DNA of 64,000 bases from the NCBI GenBank assembly GCA_016342685.1, contig JAEINU010000004.1:248001-312000 (forward strand). Direction: 5' to 3'. A model generated the notes under the pieces. The model did no database searches, was not told the origin of the DNA, and saw nothing but the letters and a program-made list of their open reading frames with translations. A program made the translations under genes and the position numbers. Position 1 is the stretch's first letter. Each line of letters starts with the position of its first letter. Positions 17,650-29,011 of the stretch are shown piece by piece. Source of the DNA: Bacteroidales bacterium (GTDB taxonomy: Bacteria; Bacteroidota; Bacteroidia; Bacteroidales; UBA12077).

Positions 17650-19926
17650 ATGAGAAAGATATTCATTACTATTCTAGTAGCATTAAATTTTGGCAATTTA
17701 ATGGCTGATGAATCAGCACAAGATCCCTTACAAGATTCCTTAATTATTTTTACTTCGGAAAATGATGCCATCGATAAAATTAATAAGTATTTAGAAATTT
17801 CAGAGCTAAACAGAACAAAAGATATTCGCACATCTATTATTTACGCTGAATCAGCGGCTATTATTGCCCAAAAAATTGAAAATCACGAATTGCAACAGAA
17901 ATCAGAATTTATCATAGGCTTCGCATATTATAACAAAAATGATTTCGAAAAAGCTCTTTTGCATTTCAATAAGTCACTGACATTGAGCAAAAATCTTTAT
18001 GATAAGAGGAATCAAGCCTTATCGTTAAACAGGTTGGGGAATACTTTTCAGTTAATGGGCGAATATGATCAAGCATTGTATCAGTATGATCAGGCAATTA
18101 TTATTAACAAAGCCTTACAGGATAAGCAAGAAATTGCTCGAACACTAACAAATTTAGGAAGTGTTTATCGGCTTTTTGGTAATTATGAATTAGCTATTAA
18201 CCAACACCTTGAAGCTTTAGGTATATACGAAGGGTTGCAAAATGACGAAGGAATAGCGTGGTCGGCATTGAATATCGGGCGATTGTTTAAAATGATGAAG
18301 AACTACCAAAAGAGTATTGAGTACGTTAATCAGTCTTTAGGAATTTATAAGAAAATAGAAGAATTAGAAAATGTAAGTACCGGTGTAACTCTTTGTTTAA
18401 AGGAGAAAGGAAGTATTTATTATGAAATGGGTAATTTGGACAAAGCAATTAAGTTTAACGAAGAGGTTTTAAGCATTAATCGAGAAACAGGAAATAGTTT
18501 AGGAATTGCTAATTCTTTAAGTTCTTTAGGGAAAGTTTATTTTAATTCAAAAAACTATGCAAAAGCAAGTGATTATTTAACAAAAGCAATTTCGCTTAAA
18601 GATTCTGTAAATGACAATACCGAAAAAGCTTCAATTCTTAGATATTTAGGAAGAATTAATATGAGTGAGGGCAAACTCACTAAAGCAGAAGTTAATTTAA
18701 AAAAGAGCCTTGGTTACGCTCTTGAACAGAACTTAAAGGAGGATGTCAAAGAATCATATCTTTCTTTATCTCAATTAAGCGAAAAATTAAAGAAACCCGA
18801 TAAAGCTTTTGGATATTTTAAAGAGTACACAAAACTAAAAGAAAGACTCAATAGTCAGAAAATTAATGAATTGGAACTACAATACGAATTTGATAAAAAG
18901 CAACGTTTAGTAGAGTTCGAGCAGCAGCGAAGAAACGTAGAACAAAAAGCCAGATTACAAAAGCAGAAAATATTTACCTGGGTTTTTGTTGGTGGATTTT
19001 TATTTATGATTGTTATAGCTTATTTAATATTTAAGAGTTACCAACGAAAAAAGAATACCAACGAAATTTTAAGAAAACAGAAAGACGAAATTGAAGAGCA
19101 AAAAGATGAAATTGAAGCTCAACGAGATTTTGTAACCAAACAGCGAGATAAGATTTCACACCAAAATACGATTATTACAGATAGTATAGAGTACGCAAAA
19201 AGAATTCAGACTGCACTTTTTCCTCAGGAGAAGTTCATGAACAGGGTTTTAAATGAGCATTTTGTTTTTATGCGACCTAAGAATATAGTTAGTGGTGATT
19301 TTTATTGGTTGGCAGAAAAGGATAATAAAATTGTAGTTACGGTTTCTGATTGTACAGGACATGGAGTTCCTGGAGCATTTATGAGTATGTTAGGAATTGC
19401 GTTCTTAAACGAGATTGTAAATAAAACGCAAAAAATTGCACCAAACGAAATCTTGGATCAACTGCGCCAGAACATAATAGAATCTTTACACCAAGAATAT
19501 GGAGTTAGGGGATCAAAAGATGGAATGGATATGGCATTATGTATTATCGATAAAGACAATTTACAAATGCAGTACTCAGGTGCATACAATTCAGTTTATA
19601 TTGCTCGTAATGGAGAAATACATGAGTTAAAAGCGGATAAAATGCCAATCGGAATTCATGCGGTTAATCTCGATAAAGGTTTTGAAAGTAAGGAGTTTAA
19701 ACTTCAAAAGAACGATATGCTTTATTTATTTTCAGATGGTTATGTAGATCAGTTCGGAGGGAAAGACGGATTTAAATTCAAACAAAAATTGTTTAGGGAA
19801 TTGCTTATAAAGATTGAAAAAAGGCCTCTTGAGAAGCAGAAATACGAAATCGAAAAAACGATGGAGGAATGGCAAGGAGATCAGTCGCAATTAGACGATA
19901 TGATGATTATGGGTATTAGAATGTAG
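17650..19926 (+). CDS. TPR sensor with C-terminal SpoIIE-type PP2C phosphatase
   Basis: 758 residues. A signal peptide (residues 1-19) is followed by about eight TPR repeats to residue 400, a TM helix near 442-462, a Glu/Lys/Gln-rich coiled coil (about 470-515), then a SpoIIE phosphatase. Phosphatase motifs are SGDFYW, DCTGHGVPGAFMSMLG, DGMDMALCIID and LFSDGYVDQFGG, with the metal-binding Asp residues all present. The TPRs are periplasmic and the phosphatase cytoplasmic. Such proteins reverse Ser/Thr phosphorylation of anti-sigma antagonists. No STAS or anti-sigma gene is adjacent, so the target is unknown. A paralogue lies at 44883-46946. Confidence 0.9.
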   Translation: MRKIFITILVALNFGNLMADESAQDPLQDSLIIFTSENDAIDKINKYLEISELNRTKDIRTSIIYAESAAIIAQKIENHELQQKSEFIIGFAYYNKNDFEKALLHFNKSLTLSKNLYDKRNQALSLNRLGNTFQLMGEYDQALYQYDQAIIINKALQDKQEIARTLTNLGSVYRLFGNYELAINQHLEALGIYEGLQNDEGIAWSALNIGRLFKMMKNYQKSIEYVNQSLGIYKKIEELENVSTGVTLCLKEKGSIYYEMGNLDKAIKFNEEVLSINRETGNSLGIANSLSSLGKVYFNSKNYAKASDYLTKAISLKDSVNDNTEKASILRYLGRINMSEGKLTKAEVNLKKSLGYALEQNLKEDVKESYLSLSQLSEKLKKPDKAFGYFKEYTKLKERLNSQKINELELQYEFDKKQRLVEFEQQRRNVEQKARLQKQKIFTWVFVGGFLFMIVIAYLIFKSYQRKKNTNEILRKQKDEIEEQKDEIEAQRDFVTKQRDKISHQNTIITDSIEYAKRIQTALFPQEKFMNRVLNEHFVFMRPKNIVSGDFYWLAEKDNKIVVTVSDCTGHGVPGAFMSMLGIAFLNEIVNKTQKIAPNEILDQLRQNIIESLHQEYGVRGSKDGMDMALCIIDKDNLQMQYSGAYNSVYIARNGEIHELKADKMPIGIHAVNLDKGFESKEFKLQKNDMLYLFSDGYVDQFGGKDGFKFKQKLFRELLIKIEKRPLEKQKYEIEKTMEEWQGDQSQLDDMMIMGIRM

Positions 19927-19931
19927 AATAT

Positions 19932-19965
19932 AAAAAAACCTCTGAAGACATTCAGAGGTTTTTCT
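19932..19965. terminator. Bidirectional intrinsic terminator
   Basis: A 12-bp perfect stem (AAAACCTCTGAA with TTCAGAGGTTTT, 4-nt loop) with T-runs on both strands lies between two convergent genes. Confidence 0.85.
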
Positions 19966-19980
19966 TAATATATAGATTGG

Positions 19981-21669
19981 TTAATTATTAATTTCTTCAA
20001 CCGCTTCGGAAACATTTATTACAAAATCAGCAAGCTTTTCACATTCACAAATTAAATCAATATAAATAATACCTGTTTGGTAACTATACTCTTTTTTTTC
20101 TACACTTTTTAGGTGATCTTTTTTAAGTTTAGTTCTAAAACGATTCACTTTTTCTTCAAGTTCTAAAGCAGGATTGATATTAATGTTGCTGTATCCATGT
20201 TCAAGGTTCTTATACATTTCATCTAGTGATTTCTTTGCAAGTTCTAACATTTGAATAACATTTTCTCGTACCGGAGTATCAAACCACACTTTTTTATCCT
20301 TTTTACGCAATAATGTTTTTGCAACATTGTAGCAGCTATCTCCAATGCTTTCCATGTCTGTAACAACATTAAGCATCGCGGTAATTCTTTTCGAGCCTAA
20401 TATACTTAATTCACCTTCCGATATTTTTGTCAAATAATCTGCGATCTCCTCTTCCATTCGGTCGCAAATACCTTCGTATTTTTCCACCTTATCGTAAAGT
20501 TTATAAAACTTCTTTTCGTTGGTTTCGGTAAACATTTCACTAACGTAGCCATACATTTTTTCAATTCTTTTAGCAAAAACCATTATTTCTTGCTTCGCCT
20601 GATGAACTGAAAGTTCTGACGTTGATAATAATCCTGTATTAATGTATTGTAACCTATATTCTTCGGCATCTTCTTTTTGAGGAACCATTTTGGTTACTAT
20701 AAGCTCAATAAATTTAGTAAACCAAATAAATACAAGAACATTCGACACATTAAATACTGTATGGAATATAGAAAGAGCAACAGGAATCGCTTCTGGTGAA
20801 TCGTGAGGTGATGTTAGTCCAATTTTTATTATAAACCAGTTTATTGCCGATAAGAAGTGTGAAAATATTAGCGATACCCAAATAACACCTAAAATATTAA
20901 AAATCAAATGTGCTCTGGCGGCTCTTTTTGCCGACACATTTGCAACAGAAGCAGCAATATTTGCAGTAATTGAAGTGCCAATGTTTTCACCTAAAACCAT
21001 TGCAGCAGCAATATCAAAAGGAATCCATCCAAAATTACACATGATCAGGGTCAATGCCATTGTTGCACTCGACGATTGAATAATCATGGTTAAAATAGTT
21101 CCTATTGTAAGGAATAATAAATGTGAAAATAAACCACGAGATGTGTATGCTGATAAAAATTCTAAAATTTCAGGATGACTGTTAATATCAGGTACCGATC
21201 CTTTTAAGAAATCAAGACCTAAGAAAATCATAGCAAATCCTATAATAAATTCGCCCCAAGATTTCCGTTTATTGGTTTTAGAAAATAATAAAGGAAACCC
21301 TAAACCAATCAAAGGCAAAGAAATCACACTTATCTTAACTTTAAAACCTAGTATAGAAATTAACCATGCAGTAACAGTGGTTCCTATATTGGCGCCCATT
21401 ATTACTCCAATGGATTCGGTTAATGAAAGCAACCCGGCATTTACAAAACTTACCATCATAACTGTGGTTGCAGAAGATGACTGAATAATGGCCGTAATAA
21501 ATAAACCAGTAAATACACCTTTAATTGGAGTTGAGGTCATTCTGGCAAGAATGTCTCTCATTTTATCACCTGCAACTTTTTGCAAAGCTTCACTCATTAA
21601 TTTCATTCCGTATAAGAAAAAACCTAAAGAACCTATGAGTGTTAAGAAATCTAAAAATCCGTAATTCAT
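19981..21669 (-). CDS. Na+/phosphate cotransporter family protein with PhoU-like C-terminal domain
   Basis: 562 residues. The N-terminal half (about 1-320) has the inverted duplicated NptA/SLC34 core, with a QSSSAT motif in each repeat (QSSSATTVMM and QSSSATMALTL) and GANIGTT/GENIGTS partners. The C-terminal 220 residues are soluble, helical and PhoU-like, probably a regulatory domain. It imports or exports phosphate with sodium. It is convergent with the TPR-PP2C gene and divergent from the polyprenyl synthase gene. Confidence 0.92.
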   Translation of the reverse strand: MNYGFLDFLTLIGSLGFFLYGMKLMSEALQKVAGDKMRDILARMTSTPIKGVFTGLFITAIIQSSSATTVMMVSFVNAGLLSLTESIGVIMGANIGTTVTAWLISILGFKVKISVISLPLIGLGFPLLFSKTNKRKSWGEFIIGFAMIFLGLDFLKGSVPDINSHPEILEFLSAYTSRGLFSHLLFLTIGTILTMIIQSSSATMALTLIMCNFGWIPFDIAAAMVLGENIGTSITANIAASVANVSAKRAARAHLIFNILGVIWVSLIFSHFLSAINWFIIKIGLTSPHDSPEAIPVALSIFHTVFNVSNVLVFIWFTKFIELIVTKMVPQKEDAEEYRLQYINTGLLSTSELSVHQAKQEIMVFAKRIEKMYGYVSEMFTETNEKKFYKLYDKVEKYEGICDRMEEEIADYLTKISEGELSILGSKRITAMLNVVTDMESIGDSCYNVAKTLLRKKDKKVWFDTPVRENVIQMLELAKKSLDEMYKNLEHGYSNININPALELEEKVNRFRTKLKKDHLKSVEKKEYSYQTGIIYIDLICECEKLADFVINVSEAVEEINN

Positions 21670-21778
21670 TTTCTAAATAGTTAAGAATAAGTGATGCAAA
21701 ACTAAGAAAAAGTGTCAATTTTCATAATGTAACTTAACAATTAAATAACAAATAATTAAAGAGTGCTTTAGCATAAGT

Positions 21779-21808
21779 TTGGGAAATCAAGATATAATTC
21801 TAATTTTG
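21779..21808 (+). promoter_or_regulatory. Bacteroidota promoter upstream of the polyprenyl synthase gene
   Basis: TTTG ending at 21781, then exactly 19 bases, then TAATTTTG at 21801-21808. Both elements and the spacing match the phylum's sigma-ABfr consensus, 25 bases before the ATG. Confidence 0.7.
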
Positions 21809-21833
21809 AAAAGTATTACTAAAAAAACTTTGA

Positions 21834-22805
21834 ATGTACACGTTAAAGGAACTTCAGGAATTAATCAGTCAAGAAATTTCTAATCAGAAAATTGGAAGAG
21901 AACCATATACTTTGTATGATCCAATAAATTATGCATTGGCAGCGGGAGGGAAAAGAATACGTCCTGCTTTGGTTTTGTTGGCGTGTAATTTATTTTCAGA
22001 AGATGTGCATCAGGCTATATTACCAGCGATTGGCTTAGAAATTTTTCATAATTTTACTTTGCTTCATGATGATATAATGGATCATGCAGATATCCGAAGA
22101 GGGAATCCAACAGTACATAAAAAATGGAACGAAAACACTGCAATACTTTCTGGTGATGCTATGTTTATTAAAGCGTACGATTATTTCTTAGATTGTGAAT
22201 CGCCAAATTTCAGAGAAATATTAAAAGTGTTCAATCAAACAGCATTGGAGGTTTGTGAGGGACAGCAATACGATATGGAATTTGAAGATAGGGATGCTGT
22301 CTCAGAAGAAGAATACATTAGAATGATTGAATTAAAAACATCTGTTCTTTTGGCAGGAGCATTAAAAATTGGTGCTTTAATTGGGGGAGCTAGTTCTCAA
22401 GACGCTGATTTACTTTATGAGTTTGGAAGAAATATTGGTTTAGCATTCCAGTTACAAGACGATTATCTTGATGTTTATGGCGATGTAGCTGTATTTGGAA
22501 AACAAATTGGTGGCGATATTGTAGCTAATAAGAAAACTTTTATGTTAATTAAAGCTTTGCAACTTGCAAAAGAGAATGACTTAAACAAACTAAACAGTTT
22601 GTTAGACAATGATTTAGAAAAATCTAAAAAAATTGAATCGGTAACAGAAATATATAATAAGCTAAAAATTAAAGAAATAGTACAAAAAGAGATTTATTCT
22701 TATACCGAAAGAGCACTGAAATACTTAGATCAAGTTTCCGTTGAGAATACAAATAAGGTTGAATTGAAAAACTTAGCCGAAAAACTAATCAATCGAGCAA
22801 GTTAA
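21834..22805 (+). CDS. Polyprenyl diphosphate synthase (trans-isoprenyl diphosphate synthase family)
   Basis: 323 residues. It condenses isopentenyl diphosphate with an allylic diphosphate. The first aspartate-rich motif is DDIMD in LLHDDIMDHADIRRG and the second is DDYLD in QLQDDYLDVYGD; both chelate the Mg-diphosphate. GGKRIRPAL is the usual IPP-binding segment. Length and motif pattern suit a short-chain (farnesyl/geranylgeranyl) or medium-chain synthase, and chain length cannot be fixed. It ends in a 4-base overlap with the convergent gene at 22802. Confidence 0.93.
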   Translation: MYTLKELQELISQEISNQKIGREPYTLYDPINYALAAGGKRIRPALVLLACNLFSEDVHQAILPAIGLEIFHNFTLLHDDIMDHADIRRGNPTVHKKWNENTAILSGDAMFIKAYDYFLDCESPNFREILKVFNQTALEVCEGQQYDMEFEDRDAVSEEEYIRMIELKTSVLLAGALKIGALIGGASSQDADLLYEFGRNIGLAFQLQDDYLDVYGDVAVFGKQIGGDIVANKKTFMLIKALQLAKENDLNKLNSLLDNDLEKSKKIESVTEIYNKLKIKEIVQKEIYSYTERALKYLDQVSVENTNKVELKNLAEKLINRAS

Positions 22806-23380
22806 AATTCATAAAGTATTCCTGGATTAAATACAAGCTGATTTGTTTTGGCTATAACATATTTAACTTCAGCAAAGAATAAGGTTCTGTTTCCTAAATG
22901 GAATTGCATTCCACCGCCGATATTGGCTCCTGGAGCAATTTTAAATTCACTAATATTTCTAGAAGCATTGTCTCCAAATGATTCTATATACTCATCTTTT
23001 ATACTCCATGCTCCAACATGAGCACCTGCAAGTACATATAGCTTATAATTATCTCGAGATCTTGAGTTAAGAATATAATGAGCATTTAAATTAAACGCAA
23101 AAACTGTAGTTTTTGATTCGCGGGTTATAATGTTCTCTTTATTTGGCAGATAAAAATTAAATGCAGGTACTATTTTAAGTTTTTTACTATAATCATAACT
23201 AGCTCTTAAATTTATTCCGAATGGTTTATTGTAGTAAGATGATTCATTTACTTTATACTCTCCACTAGTAGCTAATAATATTCCACCACCAATATAATCA
23301 AATTGAGCTTTAGCTTTATACGAAAAGCTTACTACAGTAATAATTAAAAGACTTATTAAGATTAGTTTCTTCATATTCAT
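22802..23380 (-). CDS. Predicted outer-membrane beta-barrel protein
   Basis: 192 residues (ATG 23380, or 23374 two codons later), with a signal peptide ending near SYKAKAQ. The mature part shows the alternating strands of a small eight-strand barrel, e.g. INLRASYDYSKKLKIVPAFN and RTLFFAEVKYVIAKTNQL. The last residue is Phe. It appears paralogous to the next gene upstream on the same strand (same IGGG(I/L)..G and FFAEVKY/AFSEFKY landmarks). Function unknown. A terminator separates the two genes. Confidence 0.75.
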   Translation of the reverse strand: MNMKKLILISLLIITVVSFSYKAKAQFDYIGGGILLATSGEYKVNESSYYNKPFGINLRASYDYSKKLKIVPAFNFYLPNKENIITRESKTTVFAFNLNAHYILNSRSRDNYKLYVLAGAHVGAWSIKDEYIESFGDNASRNISEFKIAPGANIGGGMQFHLGNRTLFFAEVKYVIAKTNQLVFNPGILYEF

Positions 23381-23415
23381 AAAATTAAAAGGGGATGTTC
23401 TTTTTGAACATCCCC
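23381..23415 (-). terminator. Intrinsic terminator of the barrel gene at 23449-23961
   Basis: GGGGATGTTC and GAACATCCCC form a 10-bp perfect stem with a 5-nt loop (23391-23415). On the minus strand it is followed by TTTTAATTTT. Confidence 0.8.
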
Positions 23416-23448
23416 GGCAAATTTCATATTTTTTTTTAAGATTAGAAA

Positions 23449-23961
23449 TTATAATTCAAATAAAACGCCAAATGTTATTTCAGCCTGATCATAATTACTT
23501 AAAATATATTTAAACTCACTAAAAGCTTTCATTTTATCGCTGAACTTATAAAATGCACCAGCACCAACGTTTAATCCGGGTTTTGTTCCCGACGAAATGG
23601 TAGTTCCAGAAGCATCCCATTTAGATTTGTAGTGTGCAATATTTAGTCCACCTACAGCATAAAATTCGAAATCAGACATTTCATAAAATTTATAATGTCC
23701 ATCAACATCAATCGACCAACGAGAAAAAGTAATATTACCCGGTGTAGCAGGGAAGAAAATAGTAAATGCAGCAGAACCACTTAGGTTTTCTAAAAGAAAA
23801 TCCATACCATAATTACCTTGAATTTTTAAACCAACATTTGGGCGATCGGTACCAATTACTAAACCTCCACCTAGATCTATAGGCTGTGCATTTGAATTTA
23901 CGGTAAATAATCCGCTCAATAGAATTACGATAAAAACTAATTTTAAACTTGACTTTTTCAT
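23449..23961 (-). CDS. Predicted outer-membrane beta-barrel protein
   Basis: 170 residues from the ATG at 23961, which opens directly into a signal peptide (KKSSLKLVFIVILLSGLFTV, then NSNAQ). An upstream ATG at 24033 would add a polar 24-residue tail before the signal and is unlikely. Small barrel with repeated amphipathic strands and conserved landmarks shared with the adjacent barrel gene (KMKAFSEFKYILSNYDQAEI). Function unknown. The two are probably tandem duplicates that have diverged. Confidence 0.75.
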   Translation of the reverse strand: MKKSSLKLVFIVILLSGLFTVNSNAQPIDLGGGLVIGTDRPNVGLKIQGNYGMDFLLENLSGSAAFTIFFPATPGNITFSRWSIDVDGHYKFYEMSDFEFYAVGGLNIAHYKSKWDASGTTISSGTKPGLNVGAGAFYKFSDKMKAFSEFKYILSNYDQAEITFGVLFEL

Positions 23962-24044
23962 TTTATATAAATTTTGATTAATAACATTTTGATTTTTGAT
24001 CTTAATGCAAATACCGTGCAAAATTTTAATCAAAACGAAATTAG

Positions 24045-25661
<1,617 letters not shown>

Positions 25662-25688
25662 CTTACATTGGTATAGAGGTTTCAAGGT

Positions 25689-25934
25689 ATGTATTTAGAA
25701 ATAATAACACCAGACAAAAAAGTTTTTTCGGGAACTATTAATTTAGTTCAAGTACCGGGAAGTAAAGGTTTATTTGAAGTTTTAGAATATCACGCGCCAA
25801 TTATCTCAACTTTAGAAAAAGGAAGGGTAAAGGTGGTTGAACGTGGATCTGAAACTTTTTTTGAAATCAGTGGTGGTGTAATTGAGGTTAAAGATAATAA
25901 GGTAATAATTCTAGCAGAATCAATTAATAACTAG
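25689..25934 (+). CDS. atpC: F1F0 ATP synthase epsilon subunit (short form)
   Basis: 81 residues, the N-terminal beta-sandwich only (MYLEIITPDKKVFSGTINLVQVPGSKGLFEVLEYHAPIISTL). The C-terminal inhibitory helical hairpin of the E. coli protein is absent, which is normal in Bacteroidota. It links the rotor to the catalytic head. Co-transcribed with atpD. Confidence 0.95.
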   Translation: MYLEIITPDKKVFSGTINLVQVPGSKGLFEVLEYHAPIISTLEKGRVKVVERGSETFFEISGGVIEVKDNKVIILAESINN

Positions 25935-25944
25935 CTGATAAGAT

Positions 25945-26664
25945 ATGAGATATATCTTAATAATTATATTTCTATTTTCGTTTAATTTTCTTAGTGCGCA
26001 GGAAAAAGTATCTTTTTTTGCCGATGATGGATTAAAGATTACTGCAGATTTATACGAAGTAAACCCAGACCAACCTTACGTTTTATTATTTCATCAGGCG
26101 GGTTATAGCAGAGGCGAGTACCGCGAAATTACAAGTAAACTTATAAAGTTTGGCTATAACTGTTTGGCAGTAGATTTAAGATCGGGTGGTGAAATTAATT
26201 TTATACAAAACAACACAGCCTTAATGGCTATTCAACAGGGTTTTTCAACCGATTATTTAAGTTCAAAAAGGGATATTCAAGCAGCAATAAAATGGGTAAA
26301 AGAACGAAGCGATAAACAGGTGGTTTTGTTTGGAAGCTCTTTTTCTGCGTCGCTTTGTTTGTTAACAGCAATGAATAATGATGATATTAAAGCGGTTATT
26401 GCTTTTAGTCCTGGTGAATTTTTTGGACCTGAAATAAAAGTTCAAAAAGAAATAGAAAACCTTGTTATTCCTGTGTTTGCAGCATCTTCTTCAAGAGAAA
26501 TACAATATCTAGATACGATCCTTAGCTTTGTTCCTTCGTCAAATAAAACGATATTTGCACCGAAAACTGGTGGAGAACACGGTTCAAAATCATTATGGAA
26601 GAGTAACTCAAACAATCAAGAATATTGGCTAGCTCTTACCATGTTCTTCAGTAAAATTCGTTAA
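25945..26664 (+). CDS. Secreted alpha/beta hydrolase
   Basis: 239 residues with a signal peptide (RYILIIIFLFSFNFLSAQ). Alpha/beta hydrolase fold: LLFHQAGYSRGEY carries the oxyanion turn, VVLFGSSFSASLCL holds the nucleophile elbow G-S-S-F-S (Ser in the GxSxS position), and GGEHGSKSL contains the likely catalytic His. The Asp is probably in the VIPVFAASSSRE region, though it is not obvious. Substrate unknown; dienelactone-hydrolase-like or esterase. It begins 10 bases after atpC. Confidence 0.8.
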   Translation: MRYILIIIFLFSFNFLSAQEKVSFFADDGLKITADLYEVNPDQPYVLLFHQAGYSRGEYREITSKLIKFGYNCLAVDLRSGGEINFIQNNTALMAIQQGFSTDYLSSKRDIQAAIKWVKERSDKQVVLFGSSFSASLCLLTAMNNDDIKAVIAFSPGEFFGPEIKVQKEIENLVIPVFAASSSREIQYLDTILSFVPSSNKTIFAPKTGGEHGSKSLWKSNSNNQEYWLALTMFFSKIR

Positions 26665-26670
26665 AAATCC

Positions 26671-27657
26671 ATGCAAAAAATAAAATTTCTAATAATTCGC
26701 TTTAGTTCAATTGGCGATATTGTTTTAACATCTCCTGTTGTAAGAAATCTGAAACAACAAGTCGAAAATGTTGAAATACATTATATAACCAAGCCACAAT
26801 TTAAATCAATTGTAGATAATAATCCACATATCGATAAAGTACATGTATTAAAGAAATCTTTAAAGGAAACAGTTGAAGAGCTTAAGTATGAACACTTTGA
26901 TTACATTATTGATTTACATAGAAACCTTCGTACAGCACGATTCAAAAACAAATTAAAAATTATATCTTTTTCGTTCGAGAAATTAAACTGGGAAAAATGG
27001 CAGTTAGTTAATTTTAAGAAAAACAAGATGCCAGATGTACATATTGTGGATAGATATGTGGATACACTAAAGGTATTTGACGTTAAAAATGACAATCAGG
27101 GATTGGATTATTTTATTCCTGAAAAAGATGAAGTTAATGTTTCTGAAATCGCAGAAGATTTTTCGAAAGGATATATTGGAGTAGTTGTAGGAGCATTTCA
27201 TTATACAAAGAAGCTTACAAAGGAAAAAATTATTGCGATTTGTAATAAGATTGATAAGCCAATATTATTACTTGGGGGACCAGATAATGCAGAAGAAGCT
27301 GAAGAAATTAAGAAAGAAGTTTCTGGAATAATATCCAATACTTGTGGAAAGTACAATTTGAATCAATCCGCTTCCTTGGTAAAACAGGCAAATGTTATTT
27401 TAACTCCAGATACTGGTTTGATGCATATTGCAAGTGCATTTAAAAAGAAAATTGTATCGGTTTGGGGAAATACAGTTCCTGAGTTTGGAATGTATCCATA
27501 CCTCCCACATCCTGATTCTGAAATTGTTGAAATAAAAGATTTGAATTGCAGACCATGTTCTAAGATCGGATTTTCAGAGTGTCCTAAAAAGCATTTTAAA
27601 TGTATTAATGATTTAGATGAAAACTATATTGCTAAGAAAATCAACGATTTATTTTAA
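26671..27657 (+). CDS. Glycosyltransferase family 9 (heptosyltransferase-like)
   Basis: 328 residues. It opens KIKFLIIRFSSIGDIVLTSP, the RxSSxGD motif of GT9/heptosyltransferases. The C-terminal ADP-sugar site is visible as LTPDTGLMHIASAFKKKIVSVWGNT. An unusual four-cysteine tail (CRPCSKIGFSECPKKHFKC) is common in GT9 proteins of this phylum. Expected to add a heptose or similar sugar to the lipopolysaccharide core. Spaced six bases from the hydrolase. Confidence 0.9.
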   Translation: MQKIKFLIIRFSSIGDIVLTSPVVRNLKQQVENVEIHYITKPQFKSIVDNNPHIDKVHVLKKSLKETVEELKYEHFDYIIDLHRNLRTARFKNKLKIISFSFEKLNWEKWQLVNFKKNKMPDVHIVDRYVDTLKVFDVKNDNQGLDYFIPEKDEVNVSEIAEDFSKGYIGVVVGAFHYTKKLTKEKIIAICNKIDKPILLLGGPDNAEEAEEIKKEVSGIISNTCGKYNLNQSASLVKQANVILTPDTGLMHIASAFKKKIVSVWGNTVPEFGMYPYLPHPDSEIVEIKDLNCRPCSKIGFSECPKKHFKCINDLDENYIAKKINDLF

Positions 27658-27675
27658 AAACACATCTGAACATTA

Positions 27676-28977
27676 ATGGAAAAAAACAATAAAAGATTAG
27701 TTAATGCATGGGCTTCATATGATTGGTCAAACTCTGTTTATAATCTTATAATAACTACCGCGATATTTCCAATTTATTATAGTGCCACAACTAAAGAAGC
27801 ATTTGGCGGAGAGATTATTGAATTTTTCAGCATTTCTATAAAAAATAGTGTGTTATATACTTATGCTATTTCATTTTCATTTTTAATGATTGTTTTTCTA
27901 TCTCCAATATTATCTGGAATTGCTGATTATGCAGGAGTTAAGAAGAAATTCATGAAAGGCTTTACTTATTTGGGAGCTTTGGCATGTATTGGATTATTCT
28001 TTTTCACGGGTGAGAATGTAGAATATGGAATAGCATGTTCTGTTGTTGCAAGTATTGGGTTTGCTGGATCGCTAGTATTTTATAATGCTTTTTTACCTGA
28101 AATTACTACTGCTGAAAGAATGGATAATGTAAGTGCAAAAGGTTTTGCAATGGGATATATTGGTAGTGTTATCCTTTTAGTAATTAACCTAGTAATAATA
28201 TTAAACCCAGATACTTTTGGATTTTCTGGTGGAACAAATGCTACAAGATTTGGCTTCTTATTGGTTGGAATTTGGTGGTTGGGTTTTTCGCAAATTGCTT
28301 TTTATCACCTAAAGGATTATCCAACAGGAAATAAAATTAATTCTGGAATACTAACAAAAGGGTTTCAAGAATTAAAAAAGGTATTTGTTAATGTAAGAAA
28401 GCAGGTTATAACCAAAAGGTTTTTATTATCATTCTTTATTTATAGCATGGGTGTTCATACTGTAATGCTTTTGGCACCAATATTTGCAGAATCAGAAATT
28501 GGTTTTGAAGCCGATCAAATGATCTTACTAGTTATTATTCTTCAGCTTTTAGCAGTTGTAGGAGCTTACTTTTTTGCATTTTTATCTCGCATAAAAGGAA
28601 ACAAATTTGCCATTGGAATTATTCTAGTAATTTGGGCTATGGTTTGTGTTTTAAGCTATTTTTTGCACCAGCAGATAAACTTTTATATTATGGGTGGAAT
28701 TATAGGTGTTGTAATGGGAGCAATTCAATCTCTTTCTAGATCAACTTACTCAAAATTAATTCCTTCTGAGACAATTGATACAGCATCTTACTTTAGCTTT
28801 TATGATATCACCGAAAAACTTGCTATAGTAGTTGGAACGTTTGCTTACGGTTACATTGAGCAAGTAACTGGCAATATGAGATATAGTATGATTTCTATGG
28901 CTCTATTTTTTATTGTAGGTTTTGTCATTCTACAAACCGTTAAGTTTGAAAAGATAATAAAAAAAGAGCTTGCATAA
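27676..28977 (+). CDS. MFS transporter, UMF1/Atg22-like
   Basis: 433 residues and 11-12 TM helices. The opening NKRLVNAWASYDWSNSVYNLIITTAIFPIYY is diagnostic of the UMF1 (unknown major facilitator) family, which includes fungal Atg22 vacuolar amino-acid effluxers. Other landmarks are SPILSGIADYAGVKKKFM (the MFS motif A position) and GAIQSLSRSTYSKLIP. Substrate unknown. It follows the GT9 gene by 18 bases and probably ends the atpD-led run. Its last codons overlap a terminator that serves the opposite strand. Confidence 0.88.
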   Translation: MEKNNKRLVNAWASYDWSNSVYNLIITTAIFPIYYSATTKEAFGGEIIEFFSISIKNSVLYTYAISFSFLMIVFLSPILSGIADYAGVKKKFMKGFTYLGALACIGLFFFTGENVEYGIACSVVASIGFAGSLVFYNAFLPEITTAERMDNVSAKGFAMGYIGSVILLVINLVIILNPDTFGFSGGTNATRFGFLLVGIWWLGFSQIAFYHLKDYPTGNKINSGILTKGFQELKKVFVNVRKQVITKRFLLSFFIYSMGVHTVMLLAPIFAESEIGFEADQMILLVIILQLLAVVGAYFFAFLSRIKGNKFAIGIILVIWAMVCVLSYFLHQQINFYIMGGIIGVVMGAIQSLSRSTYSKLIPSETIDTASYFSFYDITEKLAIVVGTFAYGYIEQVTGNMRYSMISMALFFIVGFVILQTVKFEKIIKKELA

Positions 28978-28987
28978 CACAAGCTCT
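28958..28987 (-). terminator. Intrinsic terminator of the repeat protein gene at 29012-30709
   Basis: AGAGCTTG and CAAGCTCT form an 8-bp stem with a 7-nt loop; the minus strand continues with TTTTTTTATT. It overlaps the end of the convergent MFS gene. Confidence 0.75.
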
Positions 28988-29011
28988 AATTAAAGTATTT
29001 AGTAAATACTA